Origin: Gautieria morchelliformis
Lineage: Eukaryota; Basidiomycota; Agaricomycetes; Gomphales; Gomphaceae
Reading direction: 5' to 3'
Assembly: GCA_015179125.1 (NCBI GenBank)
Contig: WHVA01000377.1
Span: forward strand, 50,620 to 114,619
Length of the DNA stretch: 64,000 bases
Shown here: in pieces, positions 46,958 to 57,420 of the stretch
How positions within the stretch are numbered: position 1 is the stretch's first letter
How the letters are laid out: each line of letters begins with the position of its first letter
The notes under the pieces: generated by a model
Databases searched by the model: none
Seen by the model: the letters and a program-made list of their open reading frames with translations, nothing else
What the model was told of the DNA's origin: nothing
Made by a program: the position numbers and the translations under genes

Positions 46958-48192
46958 TCCGACGTACCTATACTTGGCCTCTCCTCCGCACGATGGTCCA
47001 AGACTACTGCAAGTCATGCACCACCTGTATGCGAGCCAAGCCTCAACGTCACAAACCCTATGGCCTCCTGAAGCAACTTCCGATCCCGGAACAACCGTGG
47101 AATTCGATATCCATGGATTTCATTGAGAAACTTCCTAAGTCATCCGGCTATGATACCATTCTAGTGATCGTTGACCGCCTCACAAAGCAGTCCATCTTTA
47201 TTCCGACCTATGACACCATCACTTCCGCCCTGCTCGCACAGCTCTTTGTGCTCCACGTCTTTTCCAAGCACGGAATACCTTCCCATGTCACTTCCGACCG
47301 TGGATCCGAATTCGTGTCATCCTTTTTCCGCACCCTCGGAAAGGCTCTCGACATGAAGCTCCACTTCACTTCCGGATATCATCCCGAAGGAGACGGACAA
47401 ACGGAACGTACTAATCAGACCCTTGAGCAGTATCTCCGCGTCTATTGCAACTACCAACATAGCAATTGGTCCGACCTTCTTCCGCTCGCGGAATTTGCCT
47501 ACAACAACGCGCCTTCCGCTACCACCGGAATTTCACCCTTTTATGCCAACAAGGGCTACCACCCGAATCTCGCCATCCACCCTGAACGCGACCTCGCCTC
47601 TGCAAGAGCCCGAGACTTCGTTGTGGAACTTGACGACCTTCACCAGCACCTCCGAGAGAACATTACAGCTGCCCAGAAGAGATACCAAACTTCCGCCGAT
47701 CGGAAACGCCTCCCGCAACCGGCATTCGAGATAGGCGACAAAGCCTTTGTCAAAGCTGAAAACTTCCGCACCACTCGCCCCTCGAAGAAGCTCTCTGAGA
47801 AATACCTCGGTCCTTACGAGATCATCGCTAAGGCCGGCAGTCGTTCTTTCACCCTCAGACTTCCTGACAATATGCGCGCAGTACATCCGGTATTCCATGT
47901 CTCTATGCTTGAGCCAGCAGTTCCGAATACAATTCCGAATCGAGAACAACCTCCGCCTCCGCCAGTCGTCATCGACGGAGAACCGGAATATGAGATTTCG
48001 GAAATTCTCAACTCCAAGCTCGACAGAAGATACCGCTGCCAACTCCAGTACCTAGTCAAGTGGGCAGGCTATGAAAACACTGACGAAGAGACTTCGTGGA
48101 TTTCCGCCACGGAACTTGACCACGCCTCTGACCTCGTCTCTGACTTTCACAAGTCATATCCTGATAAGCCTGGCCCCGTTTCCGCGCCCTAG
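46813..48192 (+). CDS. Gypsy A copy 1 integrase with chromodomain
   Basis: 459 codons without interruption. Zinc-finger end CKSCTTCMRAK; core SMDFIEKLPKSSGYD, TSDRGSEFVSS and GDGQTERTNQTLEQYLR (D,D,E); GPY module YLGPYEIIAKAGSRSF. The chromodomain at about 47,980-48,130 has YEISEILNSKLD, QYLVKWAGYENTDEETSW. In an active element this is the C-terminal part of Pol; here the upstream part is broken, so it is probably not expressed. It is nearly identical to the copy 2 protein where both can be read. Confidence 0.85.
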   Translation: MVPRFRRISPVQVPDLRSGHQRSTTSRAQQSHDHPLSGHQGQNKTLDIIRRTYTWPLLRTMVQDYCKSCTTCMRAKPQRHKPYGLLKQLPIPEQPWNSISMDFIEKLPKSSGYDTILVIVDRLTKQSIFIPTYDTITSALLAQLFVLHVFSKHGIPSHVTSDRGSEFVSSFFRTLGKALDMKLHFTSGYHPEGDGQTERTNQTLEQYLRVYCNYQHSNWSDLLPLAEFAYNNAPSATTGISPFYANKGYHPNLAIHPERDLASARARDFVVELDDLHQHLRENITAAQKRYQTSADRKRLPQPAFEIGDKAFVKAENFRTTRPSKKLSEKYLGPYEIIAKAGSRSFTLRLPDNMRAVHPVFHVSMLEPAVPNTIPNREQPPPPPVVIDGEPEYEISEILNSKLDRRYRCQLQYLVKWAGYENTDEETSWISATELDHASDLVSDFHKSYPDKPGPVSAP

Positions 48193-48315
48193 TCAATTCC
48201 GACCCCACTTCCGATACCCCCATTTCTTACGGTTCTTAAGTCACACACATTTCCGACTAATTTTCCATTATGATTTCCGACACTTCAAGAAACTATGTTA
48301 CAAGTTATTCGACCC

Positions 48316-49547
48316 CTACTCCTCCCTCATCGTCTCCGCCTCTTCCTTCTCCGCTTCCGCACCCTCTTCCGCATGCCCCATCGGCACACTCACCAACTCT
48401 GTCTCCACACTCGTATCCACCACCTGACTCGGACCCGCTTCCACACCATCCTCCTCCTGCATCCGCCACTCCATTCGTTCCCGGAGCATATTGTTCCGCC
48501 ACTGGAACTCCCGCTTGATCTGCTCCACAACCGTCGACAAAACCGTCATCTGGTTCTGGAAGCTCAACAGCTGTTGCTGTTGAACCGCGGACATCTCCTC
48601 GAGCGTATTCCGAATCCCGCGCTGGGATCTCCGGATACCCCTCAGACACTCTGCAATGTCGAGCAGAGGCGACATGTCAGCCTTCCCGGTCGCCGGAACC
48701 CTTTCCGCCGTCTTTTTCCCGCTCGACCTTGGTTTCGACTTAGGGGTTTCTGGCCCCTCGGTCTCGACTCTCCGCCTTTTCCGCTCCACCCTCGCGGAAC
48801 AGCCGTCCACGACGCACCGCCTCTTCTTGTCGCGGCACCGTTCACAGGCGGTTTCCCGCGGATTTTCTGACCAGACGCATTCTAGTCCTTTTACCTCGCA
48901 GGTGTCACAGGGCGCCTTTTCTTCTTCCCCGTCCCTTGTCTTCCGTTTCCGGGTCGCGGGATTCTCCGGCCCCAACTCCCGGAGGTCAACAATGCGGGCC
49001 ATCTTGTTCTTCCTGGCCTGTTGAAATTCGTCCGCCCTCCTTTTCCGATCCGCCACAAGGTTCACAACAGGAACTACTTCCTGTTGTTTTCCCTTCCCCT
49101 CAGGAGACGGCGTGTTTTCCGCCGTGTCTTCCGACTCCGGTTCGGAATCGGATTCGACGATTATTTTCTACCAAGTTTTTTTCAGTCAGTCTCGGGATGA
49201 GGCTCAGAACCTTTCCGACTCACCCGGGATTGTTCCGTTTTCTCCGCCACGGCCTTGTTTTCCGCAGCCTCTTGGGCCGCATCCCGTTTCCGCTGTTCTT
49301 CGCGGACGCGCGATTCCTCCTCGCGACGTTTGCGGTCACGCTCCTCCTTCTCTTTCCGCTCCTGTTCCAGACGCTCCTGTTCCTCGCGCTCTTTCTCTTT
49401 GTGCTCCTCCTCCAGACGCTCTTTCTCCTTCCGCGCCGCTTCCTCGGCCTCGCGTTTTTCGGCCAACTCCTTTTGCGCGAGCATGTCAGCAAAGTGTGCT
49501 TTCATCTCAGCACTGGTCATTTTGGAGAAGTCGACTGGAGTGCTCAT
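48316..49547 (-). pseudogene. antisense Zn-cluster / coiled-coil gene in Gypsy A copy 1, frameshifted
   Basis: Minus strand, opposite to gag-pol. The first part, from ATG 49,547, is a Glu/Lys/Arg coiled coil (LEEEHKEKEREEQERLEQER) ending at a stop at 49,182. The second part, in another frame from about 49,070, holds the cysteine cluster C-X2-C-X6-C-X10-C-X2-C-X6-C and a helical C-terminus, ending MREE at 48,316. Small deletions between 49,066 and 49,181 separate the halves; copy 2 has the joined form. The stop lies about 120 bases from the pol stop, so the genes converge without overlap. Confidence 0.85.
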
Positions 49548-49669
49548 GATGGACTAAACAGAAGACGCGTCTTGTTTCCCGCCTATATTACAAACTCCGA
49601 CGCGTTTGTTCACAGGTCACGTGATTCCGACTTGTGGTCTCGCGGGGCTCGACCTTAGAAGGGAGATAC
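49548..49669 (-). promoter_or_regulatory. putative promoter of the antisense gene, overlapping polypurine tract
   Basis: About 120 bases between the 3' LTR and the antisense ATG. Read on the minus strand it contains CACGTGAC, an E-box core, near 49,615-49,623, then GTAATATAGGCGGGAAACAA. The matching stretch in copy 2 (54,693-54,812) keeps the same order but has CATGTGAC. The plus-strand polypurine tract is at its LTR end. Confidence 0.5.
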
Positions 49670-50362
49670 TGTTACGACCGTTCATTTCCGATTTCCGACC
49701 CTCAGTTCCGCCATACATTCCGCCTCTCCAATAGTTCCGCCACACGTTCCGCCCCTCCGACATTTCCGACATTTCGCCCCTTGTACATTTCCCTTGTTCT
49801 TTCGACTCTATTACTCGGACCCACCGGACCCACCTCGCCATCCATCAAAACCATATATCCGGTCACCCTTGTAGTTCGTTGTCAGATATGATTTCCCGAC
49901 CCCTTGTTCTTTGCCATTGTTCTACCTTACCCTGAACCCCCCTTGTAGTCCCATTGTTCCCAATTAGTTAGTTCCCACACATTGTACTCGACTTCCGCTT
50001 CCTCCGGAATTTGCTTAGTACAACACCATTACTTGTTGCTCTGCGCTTTGTATAAAAACCCCCTCATGTATGTCTGTTATTCTGCAATCAGATAATCACC
50101 TTCGATACTTGATTTCCTTCGCTCCATCTCCTGTTCTTAGCACAGCGAGTCTAGCAAGATCTCAGTCTCTCTCTCAGCCTTCCGTCTTCCGCCTTCCGCC
50201 TCAGTTCCGACTCAAGTCCCGACCAAACCTCTGGTCCAGTACTTTCCGACTTCCGGCTCATTTCCGAAATACCTAGGACGATAGTTCATTGGGGGCGCAA
50301 CCTATAAGTTGAAGCCGCTGTCCTTTCCAGTTCCGACTTAGTGGAAATCTCGATACGTAACA
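49670..50362 (+). repeat. Gypsy A copy 1, 3' LTR
   Basis: 693 bases, TGTTACGACCG to GATACGTAACA, with the same TATA box (50,051-50,057) as the 5' LTR. Immediately followed by a minisatellite. Confidence 0.92.
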
Positions 50363-50505
50363 CACGTAGCGTGTCCTCGCACGTAGTATGTCCTCACATG
50401 TAGCATGTCCTCGCACGTAGTGTGCCCTCACACATACCCTGTTCTCACACATACCCTGTCCTCACACATAGCATGTCCTCACCCATAGCGTGTCCTTACA
50501 CATAC
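50363..50505. repeat. 17-bp minisatellite
   Basis: About 8 imperfect tandem units of 17 bases, each close to CACACGTAGCRTGTCCT, beginning at the last base of the LTR. Confidence 0.85.
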
Positions 50506-50634
50506 AATTTGCCAAATTGCATGGAGATCTGACCATACTGCAGTGGTGGGATGACAGTGAGCAGTAAATGATGAAGCCAGCAACTTATGTGCCATGTGCA
50601 AAGAGACCATCCTCACCCACATAGGCATGAACAT
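50506..50634. other. short spacer
   Basis: Nothing recognised; it lies between the minisatellite and the next solo LTR. Confidence 0.4.
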
Positions 50635-51672
50635 TGTCATGACCCGTATATTTCCCTTACCCTGCTGTCTCCGTTCCCCCTCTCATCATTCCTCTTGCAT
50701 CTTCGCCTGAGTTCACCATACCCTCTGACCACTCCCGAATTATGTTCGTTCCATTCGCTCTTCGCCACATTCGGCGAACAACCATTCGCTGCTCGCATCA
50801 TTCACCAGCAGGCACACCATCAAACACGATCGACACCCTTTACCCGGCATGATGGTTCATCACTGGCCACTGGCCCCATCATCTTCTCGATCCATCCCCT
50901 TTAGGTGTTCATATGGCCAGGATGCATTCGTGGGATGTCCTAGCCGTAGGTCGTGTGGGATCAACCCAGCAGACGAAGAGTCCATGCAGGGTGGTGTATA
51001 TGCAGGTCCCAAGGTGTGTTTTCATACATAGGGCCTTTGCCCTCTTTCCTCTCCGTCATTTCATGTTCACACCCCTCTTCCATTCTATTGTATGTCTATT
51101 TCATCTATTATGTATCCTGACTGCGTACCCCTATCCGACCCTGACTCATGACGGCCTCTTTCCTGTTCGCTGATACCTTACGAGCATTTGATATAAGTCG
51201 TTTACATTCGCATGTATATTCCCCAGTTCAATTATCATACATCCATCTTGTGAAAAAACTTGACCTCGCTGTGACTATCGTCTTGAGCCTTCTCCTGTAG
51301 ATTTCTATCTTCGACCAGAGGAAGACTTAGGCATCACTGGTGAGTTTCCATACTTCATCTTCGTTACCTTAGCCTTCGAACTATTTTCTGTGCTGTCGGC
51401 AAAGGGCTCTGAAGGAGCGCCTTCGCCGGTGAAAGGATTGTCGCTACTTAGACAACCTTTCCATGGTACCTTGCATGTTACATCGTCAAGTGTCATGAGC
51501 TATTTCGCTATGACTGTAGATAGGGTGAGCCCCGATTGGGTAGCCCTCTTATTTTCTGAGCATTTATCGGTTCACCCTATTTGCCGAACGGCATATCTCT
51601 TCACACAAGTTATTCGGGCATTCGCTGTGTTCACTAATACACAATATTAACGCCTAAAAACCAATCTTGACA
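50635..51672 (+). repeat. solo LTR, family B, second copy
   Basis: 1,038 bases from TGTCATGACCCG to CCAATCTTGACA, collinear with 19,826-20,853. Flanks are AACAT and GACAT, a 5-bp duplication with one mismatch. Confidence 0.88.
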
Positions 51673-51945
51673 GACATGCCCAGGGATTCACCCATGGAGC
51701 ACAAGCAGGGACAGAGCACTAAAGGGTAGATGGAATAACCAATGTTGACAGGGGCCTTGCAGAATGTCTTACATAGGGTTATGCTTATTGTGGGTGCAAC
51801 ACATACATTGAAGCATAAGTGCTTTCTAATTCCAACACCGGGTTGCACAATATATAACAATAGATTGACATGCAGGTAATGAAGCTGGGTCTATATATCA
51901 TTAAACATTAAAAATAGCTAAGCCAGTGTTCTGGGGTGTTGCTCA

Positions 51946-52139
51946 TCAGGTTCTCTTGGATAAGTCCATGGCTTGAATCTCCAACTCTTCAGCATCCTTG
52001 CACTGGCCCGTATTTCGATAGGTTGAGGCAAGGTCTCCCATGGCCTTCAGGGTGTCGGGATGCTCCTCACCAAGGACCCTCTTCATGGCCTCCACGACTT
52101 GCAGCCCCAGCTCTTCAGCATCCTTCCACCGGCCCTGCT
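51946..52139 (-). pseudogene. TPR-repeat gene fragment (kinesin-light-chain-type TPRs)
   Basis: Minus strand encodes RWKDAEELGLQVVEAMKRVL, GEEHPDTLKAMGDLASTYRN and TGQCKDAEELEIQAMDLSKR, then a stop at 51,946-51,948. These are two copies of the 42-residue TPR_10/12 type found in fungal NB-ARC/NACHT proteins and related genes. The upstream part was removed where Gypsy C copy 2 begins (52,140). The parent protein is unknown. Confidence 0.75.
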
Positions 52140-53930
52140 TGTAAATAACCCATGTATCTACATGTACAATAGTTATTACATAATCCCAGTGGGCCCCTTA
52201 GGGACCCACTGTATAGTTTATGCGTGGGAACCGGCCAGCGGTTCCCATCGCATCTTACTCTTACCTGTCACTACGTAGCATTCAGAATACCACTCATTGG
52301 TCAAGTTCTGTAGTGCCCTTGTGATACAAGGTCTTAAGATCGACATCCTTTACACCTTTTTGAACTATCCTGCGGTTGATCGCCATGCGACCAACCAATA
52401 GTGGATTCGAAGCAATCTTGAAAAAGATCGCTGCGTCGACAACTAAACATCGTTGAGACCCTCCAGTAGACCTTTTACTGTCGGCTGCGAGCATGATGAT
52501 TCCACGCAGTCGAAGACGGACACGAGCGACAAGCTCGAGGTCCACGCCCCAGGCGCAGCCCAGCGACACGACAGCTGATGCTACCCTGGACCAAGAGTCC
52601 AGGACGATAGAAGACGGAGAGATCGTAGATCTCATCACCCTCGTCCCCTCAGTAGAGGACAAGGAAAACCCCGACCACGTCTCGTCGAGCGTGGCCGAGG
52701 AAGAGACGATGCTGGGCAACGAGCCGGCGCCGCCCCCCCATCCCTCTCTGCCCAGAGACAAAGGAAAGGGCAGAGAAGTCTCGCCGTCGTCAGACAGTAG
52801 AGCAACAATGTCGAGGTGGGCACAAAGCCATGACTCAAACCGACACTCACGAAGTAGAGCGACGACGATCGTCCCTGAAGGGGGATGATGGCAAAAAAGA
52901 CGAGCCCCAGATGATGGTCAGGACTCGGAATACTCGAGCTCCAGTCGCAAGAGCTCGAGGGCTCATGCCATCGACCACGAGACGGCAGAGGCTCTGAACA
53001 AACAGGTGCAGGCGGCACTGCACTGAAGCACGCTGACACGCCACAAGCACGATCAGCTGGCATCACAGCTTCACAACGCCGCCGCCGCCCTAATGGCAAT
53101 CGGCAAGGAACTCCACCAGGTGGAGGAGGACAGGCTGCAAGACACAGCCACGCTGGAGGGCGTCCAGAAAGCCCTCTGCCCACGCGGGGAACGTGACGCA
53201 ACTCGCCCGAGCTCGCGACAGTCCGCAGCCAACGAACGCAGTCGCGACGTGGAGGACCCATGCCGAAAGGAGGGGGACAAGCAGTGAATGCCGCCGCCAA
53301 CCGTCCTGGTCGGACAGGACGTAAGGTTCGGGAGCGAACCTCAAGAGCAACCGGACGCCCCAACGGACAGCCGTAAAATGATCCAACAGATCGTTAGGGA
53401 TCAGGTCGCCTCTGAGCCTGACTCTGAAATGACGACCGAGAGCTTAGAGCTCGAAGTTGCACACTGGCAGTGTAAAGAAGCCGCAGCCGCATGCCGCCAC
53501 ACACAGGCACTCGAGCTCCTAGCGAAGAACGCTGAAGAGACAGTGGCCCACAGCCGCACCGCTCAGCTGCCGGATGAGCAGCTCACGCAAGCCGTACAAG
53601 ACGCACGGCAGGTGCGCGCAGCCTACAACAGCAGGCTGCAGATCCGCAACGCGGGACTGACCAGGGACACCAGGCAGAAAACGCCCCCGCAACCGAGAGC
53701 ACAAAATGCTCCCGATCCCGAGCCCGATCCGGGCCCGGGGCCCGTCAGGGCATATAACAGCCTGCCCCGTGCGGCGTCACATCCGCGCGAGCGATCCATG
53801 GCCCCAACGGAAGGCCAGGGAAACCCTGACCAGGCCGACGTCGTACCAATGGAGCCGTACAACGGGATCACACGGATGATCCGCGTGGTGTTAGCAGATG
53901 CCGCGGACACAGACCCGGAGAAGTCTGTGC
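52140..53930 (+). mobile_element. Gypsy C copy 2, truncated
   Basis: Collinear with 21,300-23,450 of copy 1 but without the LINE insertion. It covers the short LTR, the leader and the N-terminal Gag frames (52,493-52,888 and 53,288-53,930, including LELEVAHWQCKEAAAACR). It breaks in the Gag region at PEKSVL. The 70 bases from 53,931 to 54,000 are unrelated, then the LTR of Gypsy A copy 2 begins. Confidence 0.85.
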
Positions 53931-54000
53931 TGTTATTTCGTTATTTCATTGCCTTGCCAAAATGGGAAGGACCAGGAGGAGTCTGCGCATTAACTCGAGC

Positions 54001-54692
54001 TGTTACGTATCGAGATTTCTGCTAAGTCGGAACTGGAAAGGACAGCGGCTTCAACTTGTAGGTTGCGCCCCCGATGAACTATCGTCCTAAGTATTTCGGA
54101 ACTGAGTTGGAAGTCGGAAAGTACTGAACCAAAGGTTTGGTCGGAACTTGAGTCGGAACTGAGGCAGAAGGTGGAAGACGGAAGGCGGAGAGAGACTGAG
54201 ATCTTGCTAGACTTGCTGTGCTAAGAACAGGAGATGGAGCGAAGGAAATCTAGTATCAAAGGCGATTATCTGATTGCAGAATAAGAGACATACATGACAG
54301 GCTTTTATACAAAGAGCTGGGGCAACAGGTAATGATATGGTACTAAGCAAAATTCCGAGGGAAGCGGAAGTCGAGTAAACAAAGCGTGGGAACTAACTAT
54401 TGGGAACAATGGGACTACAAGGGGGTTCAGGGTAAGGTAGAACAATGGCAAAGAACAAGGGGTCAGGAAAACATATCTGACAACGAAACACAAGGAGGGT
54501 CGGACATATGGTCTTGATGAACGGTAAGGTGGGTCCGGTGGGTCCGAGTAATAGAGTCGAAAGAACAAGGGAAATGTACAAGGGGCGGAATGTCGGAAAT
54601 ATCAGAGGGGCGGAATGTGTTGTGGAAATATCGTAGGGGCGGAAGGTATTGCGGAACTGAGGGTCGGAAGTCGGAAATGAACGATCGTAACA
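54001..54692 (-). repeat. Gypsy A copy 2, 3' LTR
   Basis: 692 bases, reverse orientation, ending CGATCGTAACA at 54,692, followed by the polypurine tract (minus strand AGAAGGGAGATAC). TATA box on the minus strand at about 54,303-54,309. Confidence 0.92.
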
Positions 54693-54812
54693 GTATCTCC
54701 CTTCTAAGGTCGAGCCCCGCGAGACCACAAGTCGGATCATGTGACCTGTGAACAAACACGTCGGAGTTCGAAAGATAGGCGGGAAACAAACACGTCTTCA
54801 TCCTTATCCATT

Positions 54813-56045
54813 ATGAGCTCCCAACCTGACCTCAGTAAAATGTCCAGCGCTGAAATGGAGAAGTATTTCGACGACCTTCTTGCGCAGAAGAAGCAGGCTG
54901 AAAAACAGGCGGCCGAGGAAGCTGCGCGGAAAGAGAAGGAGCGACTGGAGGAGGAGCGCAAGGAGAAAGAGCGCAAGGACCTGGAGCGTCGGGAACAGGA
55001 GCGGAAGGAGAAGGAGGAGCATGACCGTAAACGTCACGAGGAGGAGTTGCGTGTCCGCGAAGAACAGCGGAAACAGGACGCGGCCAAAAAAGCTGCGGAA
55101 GACAAGGCCGCGGCGGAGAAGGCGGGAAAATCCCGGGTGAGTCGGAAACGTCATGTGCTTAGTTCTGATGCTGACAGAAGAACTTGGCAGAAAATAATTG
55201 TCGAATCCGATTCCGAACCGGAATCGGAAGACACCACGGAAAGCACGCCGTCCCCTGAGGGGAAGGGGAAACAACAGGAAGTAGTTCCTGTGCTGAACCT
55301 TGTGGCGGATCGGAAAAGGAGGGCGGACGGGTTTCAGCAGGCCAGGAAGAACAAAATGGCCCGCATCATCGATCTTCGGGAGTTGGGACTGGAGAATCCC
55401 GCGACCCGGAAACGGAAGACGAGGGACGGGGAAGAAGAAAAGGCTCCCTGTGACACATGTGAGGTGAAGGGGCACGATTGCGTGTGGTCGGAAAATCCGC
55501 GGGAAACCGCCTGCGAACGGTGCCGCGACAAGAAGAGGCGGTGCGTCGTGGACGGCTGTTCCGCGAGGGTGGAGCAGAAAAGGCGGAAGGTCGAGACCGA
55601 GGGGCCAGAAACCCCAAAGTCAAAACCAGGGCCGAGCAGGAAGAAGACGGCAGAAGGGGTTCCGGCGACCGGGAAGTCGAACATGTTGCCTTTGCTTGAC
55701 ATCGCTGAGTCACTGAGGGGTATCCGGAGATCCCAGCGCGGGATCCGGAACACACTCGAGGAGATGTCCGCAGTTCAACAGCAACACCTGTTGACCTTCC
55801 AAAACCAGATGACAGTTTTGTTGGCGGTTGTGGAGCAAATCAAGTGGGAGTTCCAGTGGCGGAAAAACATGCTCCAGGAACGAATGGAGTGGAGGATGCA
55901 GGAGGAGAATGGGGCGGAAGCGGGTCCGAGCCAGGTGGTGGATACGAGGGTGGAGACAGAGTTGGCGAATGTGCCGATAGGGCATGTGGGAGAGGGTGCG
56001 GAAGCGGAGAATGAGGAAGAGGTGGAAATGATGAGGGAGGAGTAG
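54813..56045 (+). CDS. antisense Zn(II)2Cys6-like / coiled-coil protein encoded by Gypsy A
   Basis: 410 codons, uninterrupted, on the strand opposite gag-pol. I use ATG 54,813 (MSSQPDLSKMSSAEME), which matches the ATG of copy 1; the open frame upstream has no ATG. Residues 15-115 are a Glu/Lys/Arg-rich coiled coil. An acidic Ser-rich stretch (about 130-155) and a basic RKRKTRD segment follow. Residues about 213-244 give C-X2-C-X6-C-X10-C-X2-C-X6-C with RCRDKKRRC, the spacing of fungal Zn(II)2Cys6 DNA-binding clusters, here internal rather than N-terminal. Residues 294-366 are helical (LEEMSAVQQQ) and the C-terminus is acidic. It could be a DNA-binding or chromatin-targeting factor of the element; function is inference. 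Confidence 0.82.
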   Translation: MSSQPDLSKMSSAEMEKYFDDLLAQKKQAEKQAAEEAARKEKERLEEERKEKERKDLERREQERKEKEEHDRKRHEEELRVREEQRKQDAAKKAAEDKAAAEKAGKSRVSRKRHVLSSDADRRTWQKIIVESDSEPESEDTTESTPSPEGKGKQQEVVPVLNLVADRKRRADGFQQARKNKMARIIDLRELGLENPATRKRKTRDGEEEKAPCDTCEVKGHDCVWSENPRETACERCRDKKRRCVVDGCSARVEQKRRKVETEGPETPKSKPGPSRKKTAEGVPATGKSNMLPLLDIAESLRGIRRSQRGIRNTLEEMSAVQQQHLLTFQNQMTVLLAVVEQIKWEFQWRKNMLQERMEWRMQEENGAEAGPSQVVDTRVETELANVPIGHVGEGAEAENEEEVEMMREE

Positions 56046-56175
56046 GGTGTCAGGGTGACTTGTAAAATTTTTCTTGAAGTGTCGGAAATTAGCGTAACGG
56101 AAATTTAATCGGATTTTAACAATGACTTGAGAACTGTAAGAAAGCAATGGGTGTCGGAAATGAGGTCGGAAGTGA

Positions 56176-57420
56176 CTAGGGCGCAGAAATGGGGCCAGGC
56201 TTATCAGGATATGACTTGTGGAAATCAGCGACGAGGTCAGAGGCGTGGTCTAGTTCCGTGGCGGAAATCCACGAGGTCTCTTCGTCGGTGTTTTCATAGC
56301 CTGCCCACTTGACTAGGTACTGGAGTTGGCAGCGGTATCGTCTGTCGAGCTTGGAGTTGAGAATTTCTGAGATCTCATATTCCGGTTCTCCGTCGATGAT
56401 CATTGGCGGAGGCGGAGGTTGTTCTCTATTTGGAGTTGTGTTCGGAACTGCTGGCTCAAGCATAGAGACATGGAATACCAGATGTACTGCGTGCATATTG
56501 TCAGGAAGTCTGAGAGTGAAAGAACGACTGCCGGCCTTAGCGATGATCTCGTAAGGGCCAAGGTATTTTTCAGAGAGCTTCTTCGAGGGGTGAGTAGTGC
56601 GGAAGGTTTCCGCTTTGACAAAGACTTTGTCGCCAATCTCGAATGCCGGTTGCGGAAGGCGTTTCTGATCGGCGGAAGTTTGAAATTATTTCTGGGCAGC
56701 GGTAATGTTCTCTCGGAGGTGCTGGTGAAGGTCGTCAAGTTCCACAACGAAATCTCGGGCTCTTGCAGAGGCGAGGTCGCGTTCTGGGTGGATGGCGAGA
56801 TTCGGGTGGTAGCCCTTGTTGGCGTAAAAGGGTGAAATTCCGGTGGTGGCGGAAGGCGCGTTGTTGTAGGCAAATTCCGTGAGTGGAAGAAGGTCGGACC
56901 AATTGCTGTGTTGGTAGTTGCAATAGACGCGGAGATACTGCTCAAGGGTCTGATTAGTACGTTCCGTTTGTCTGTCTCCTTCGGGATGATAACCGGAAGT
57001 GAAGTGGAGCTTCATGTCGAGAGCCTTGCCGAGTGTGCGGAAAAAGGATGACATGAATTCGGAACCACGGTCAGACGCGACATGGGAAGGGATTCCGTGC
57101 TTGGAAAATACGTGGAGCACAAAGAGCTGTGCAAGCTGGGCGGAAGTGATGGTGTCGTATGTCGGAATAAAGATGGACTGCTTTGTAAGGCGCTCAACGA
57201 TTACTAGAATGGTATCATAGCCAGATGACTTAGGAAGTTTCTCAATGAAATCCATGGATATCGAATTCCACGGTTGTTCCGGGATCGGAAGTTGCTTCAG
57301 GAGGCCATAGGGTTTGTGACGTTGAGGCTTGGCTCGCATACAGGTGGTGCATGACTTGCAGTAGTCTTGGACCATCGTGCGGAGGAGAGGCCAAGTATAG
57401 GTACGTCGGATTATGTCGAG
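56176..57420 (-). pseudogene. Gypsy A copy 2 integrase and chromodomain, frameshifted
   Basis: The core is open at 56,686-57,375 (CKSCTTCMRAK, SMDFIEKLPKS, ASDRGSEFMSS, GDRQTERTNQTLEQYLR). A frameshift near 56,690 and another near 56,500 separate it from the end part at 56,176-56,496 (VFHVSMLEPAV, YEISEILNSKLD, LVKWAGYENTDEETSW). GDGQTE has become GDRQTE. The stop lies 130 bases from the antisense gene's stop, so the two converge. Confidence 0.87.

Larger units (their letters stand above)
42371..50362 (+). mobile_element. Ty3/Gypsy chromovirus A, copy 1, with antisense gene
   Basis: About 8 kb. Layout: 5' LTR, gag, pol (protease, RT, RNase H, integrase, chromodomain), antisense gene, polypurine tract (AGAAGGGAGATAC), 3' LTR. 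Many small indels break gag, the protease-RT junction and the antisense gene, while the integrase frame is intact for 459 codons. No matching 5-bp flanks were found. Confidence 0.93.

Noticed and set aside
54741-54812. Longer start for the antisense protein at 54,741
   Set aside because: The codon there is GTG, and copy 1 has its ATG at the position equivalent to 54,813.
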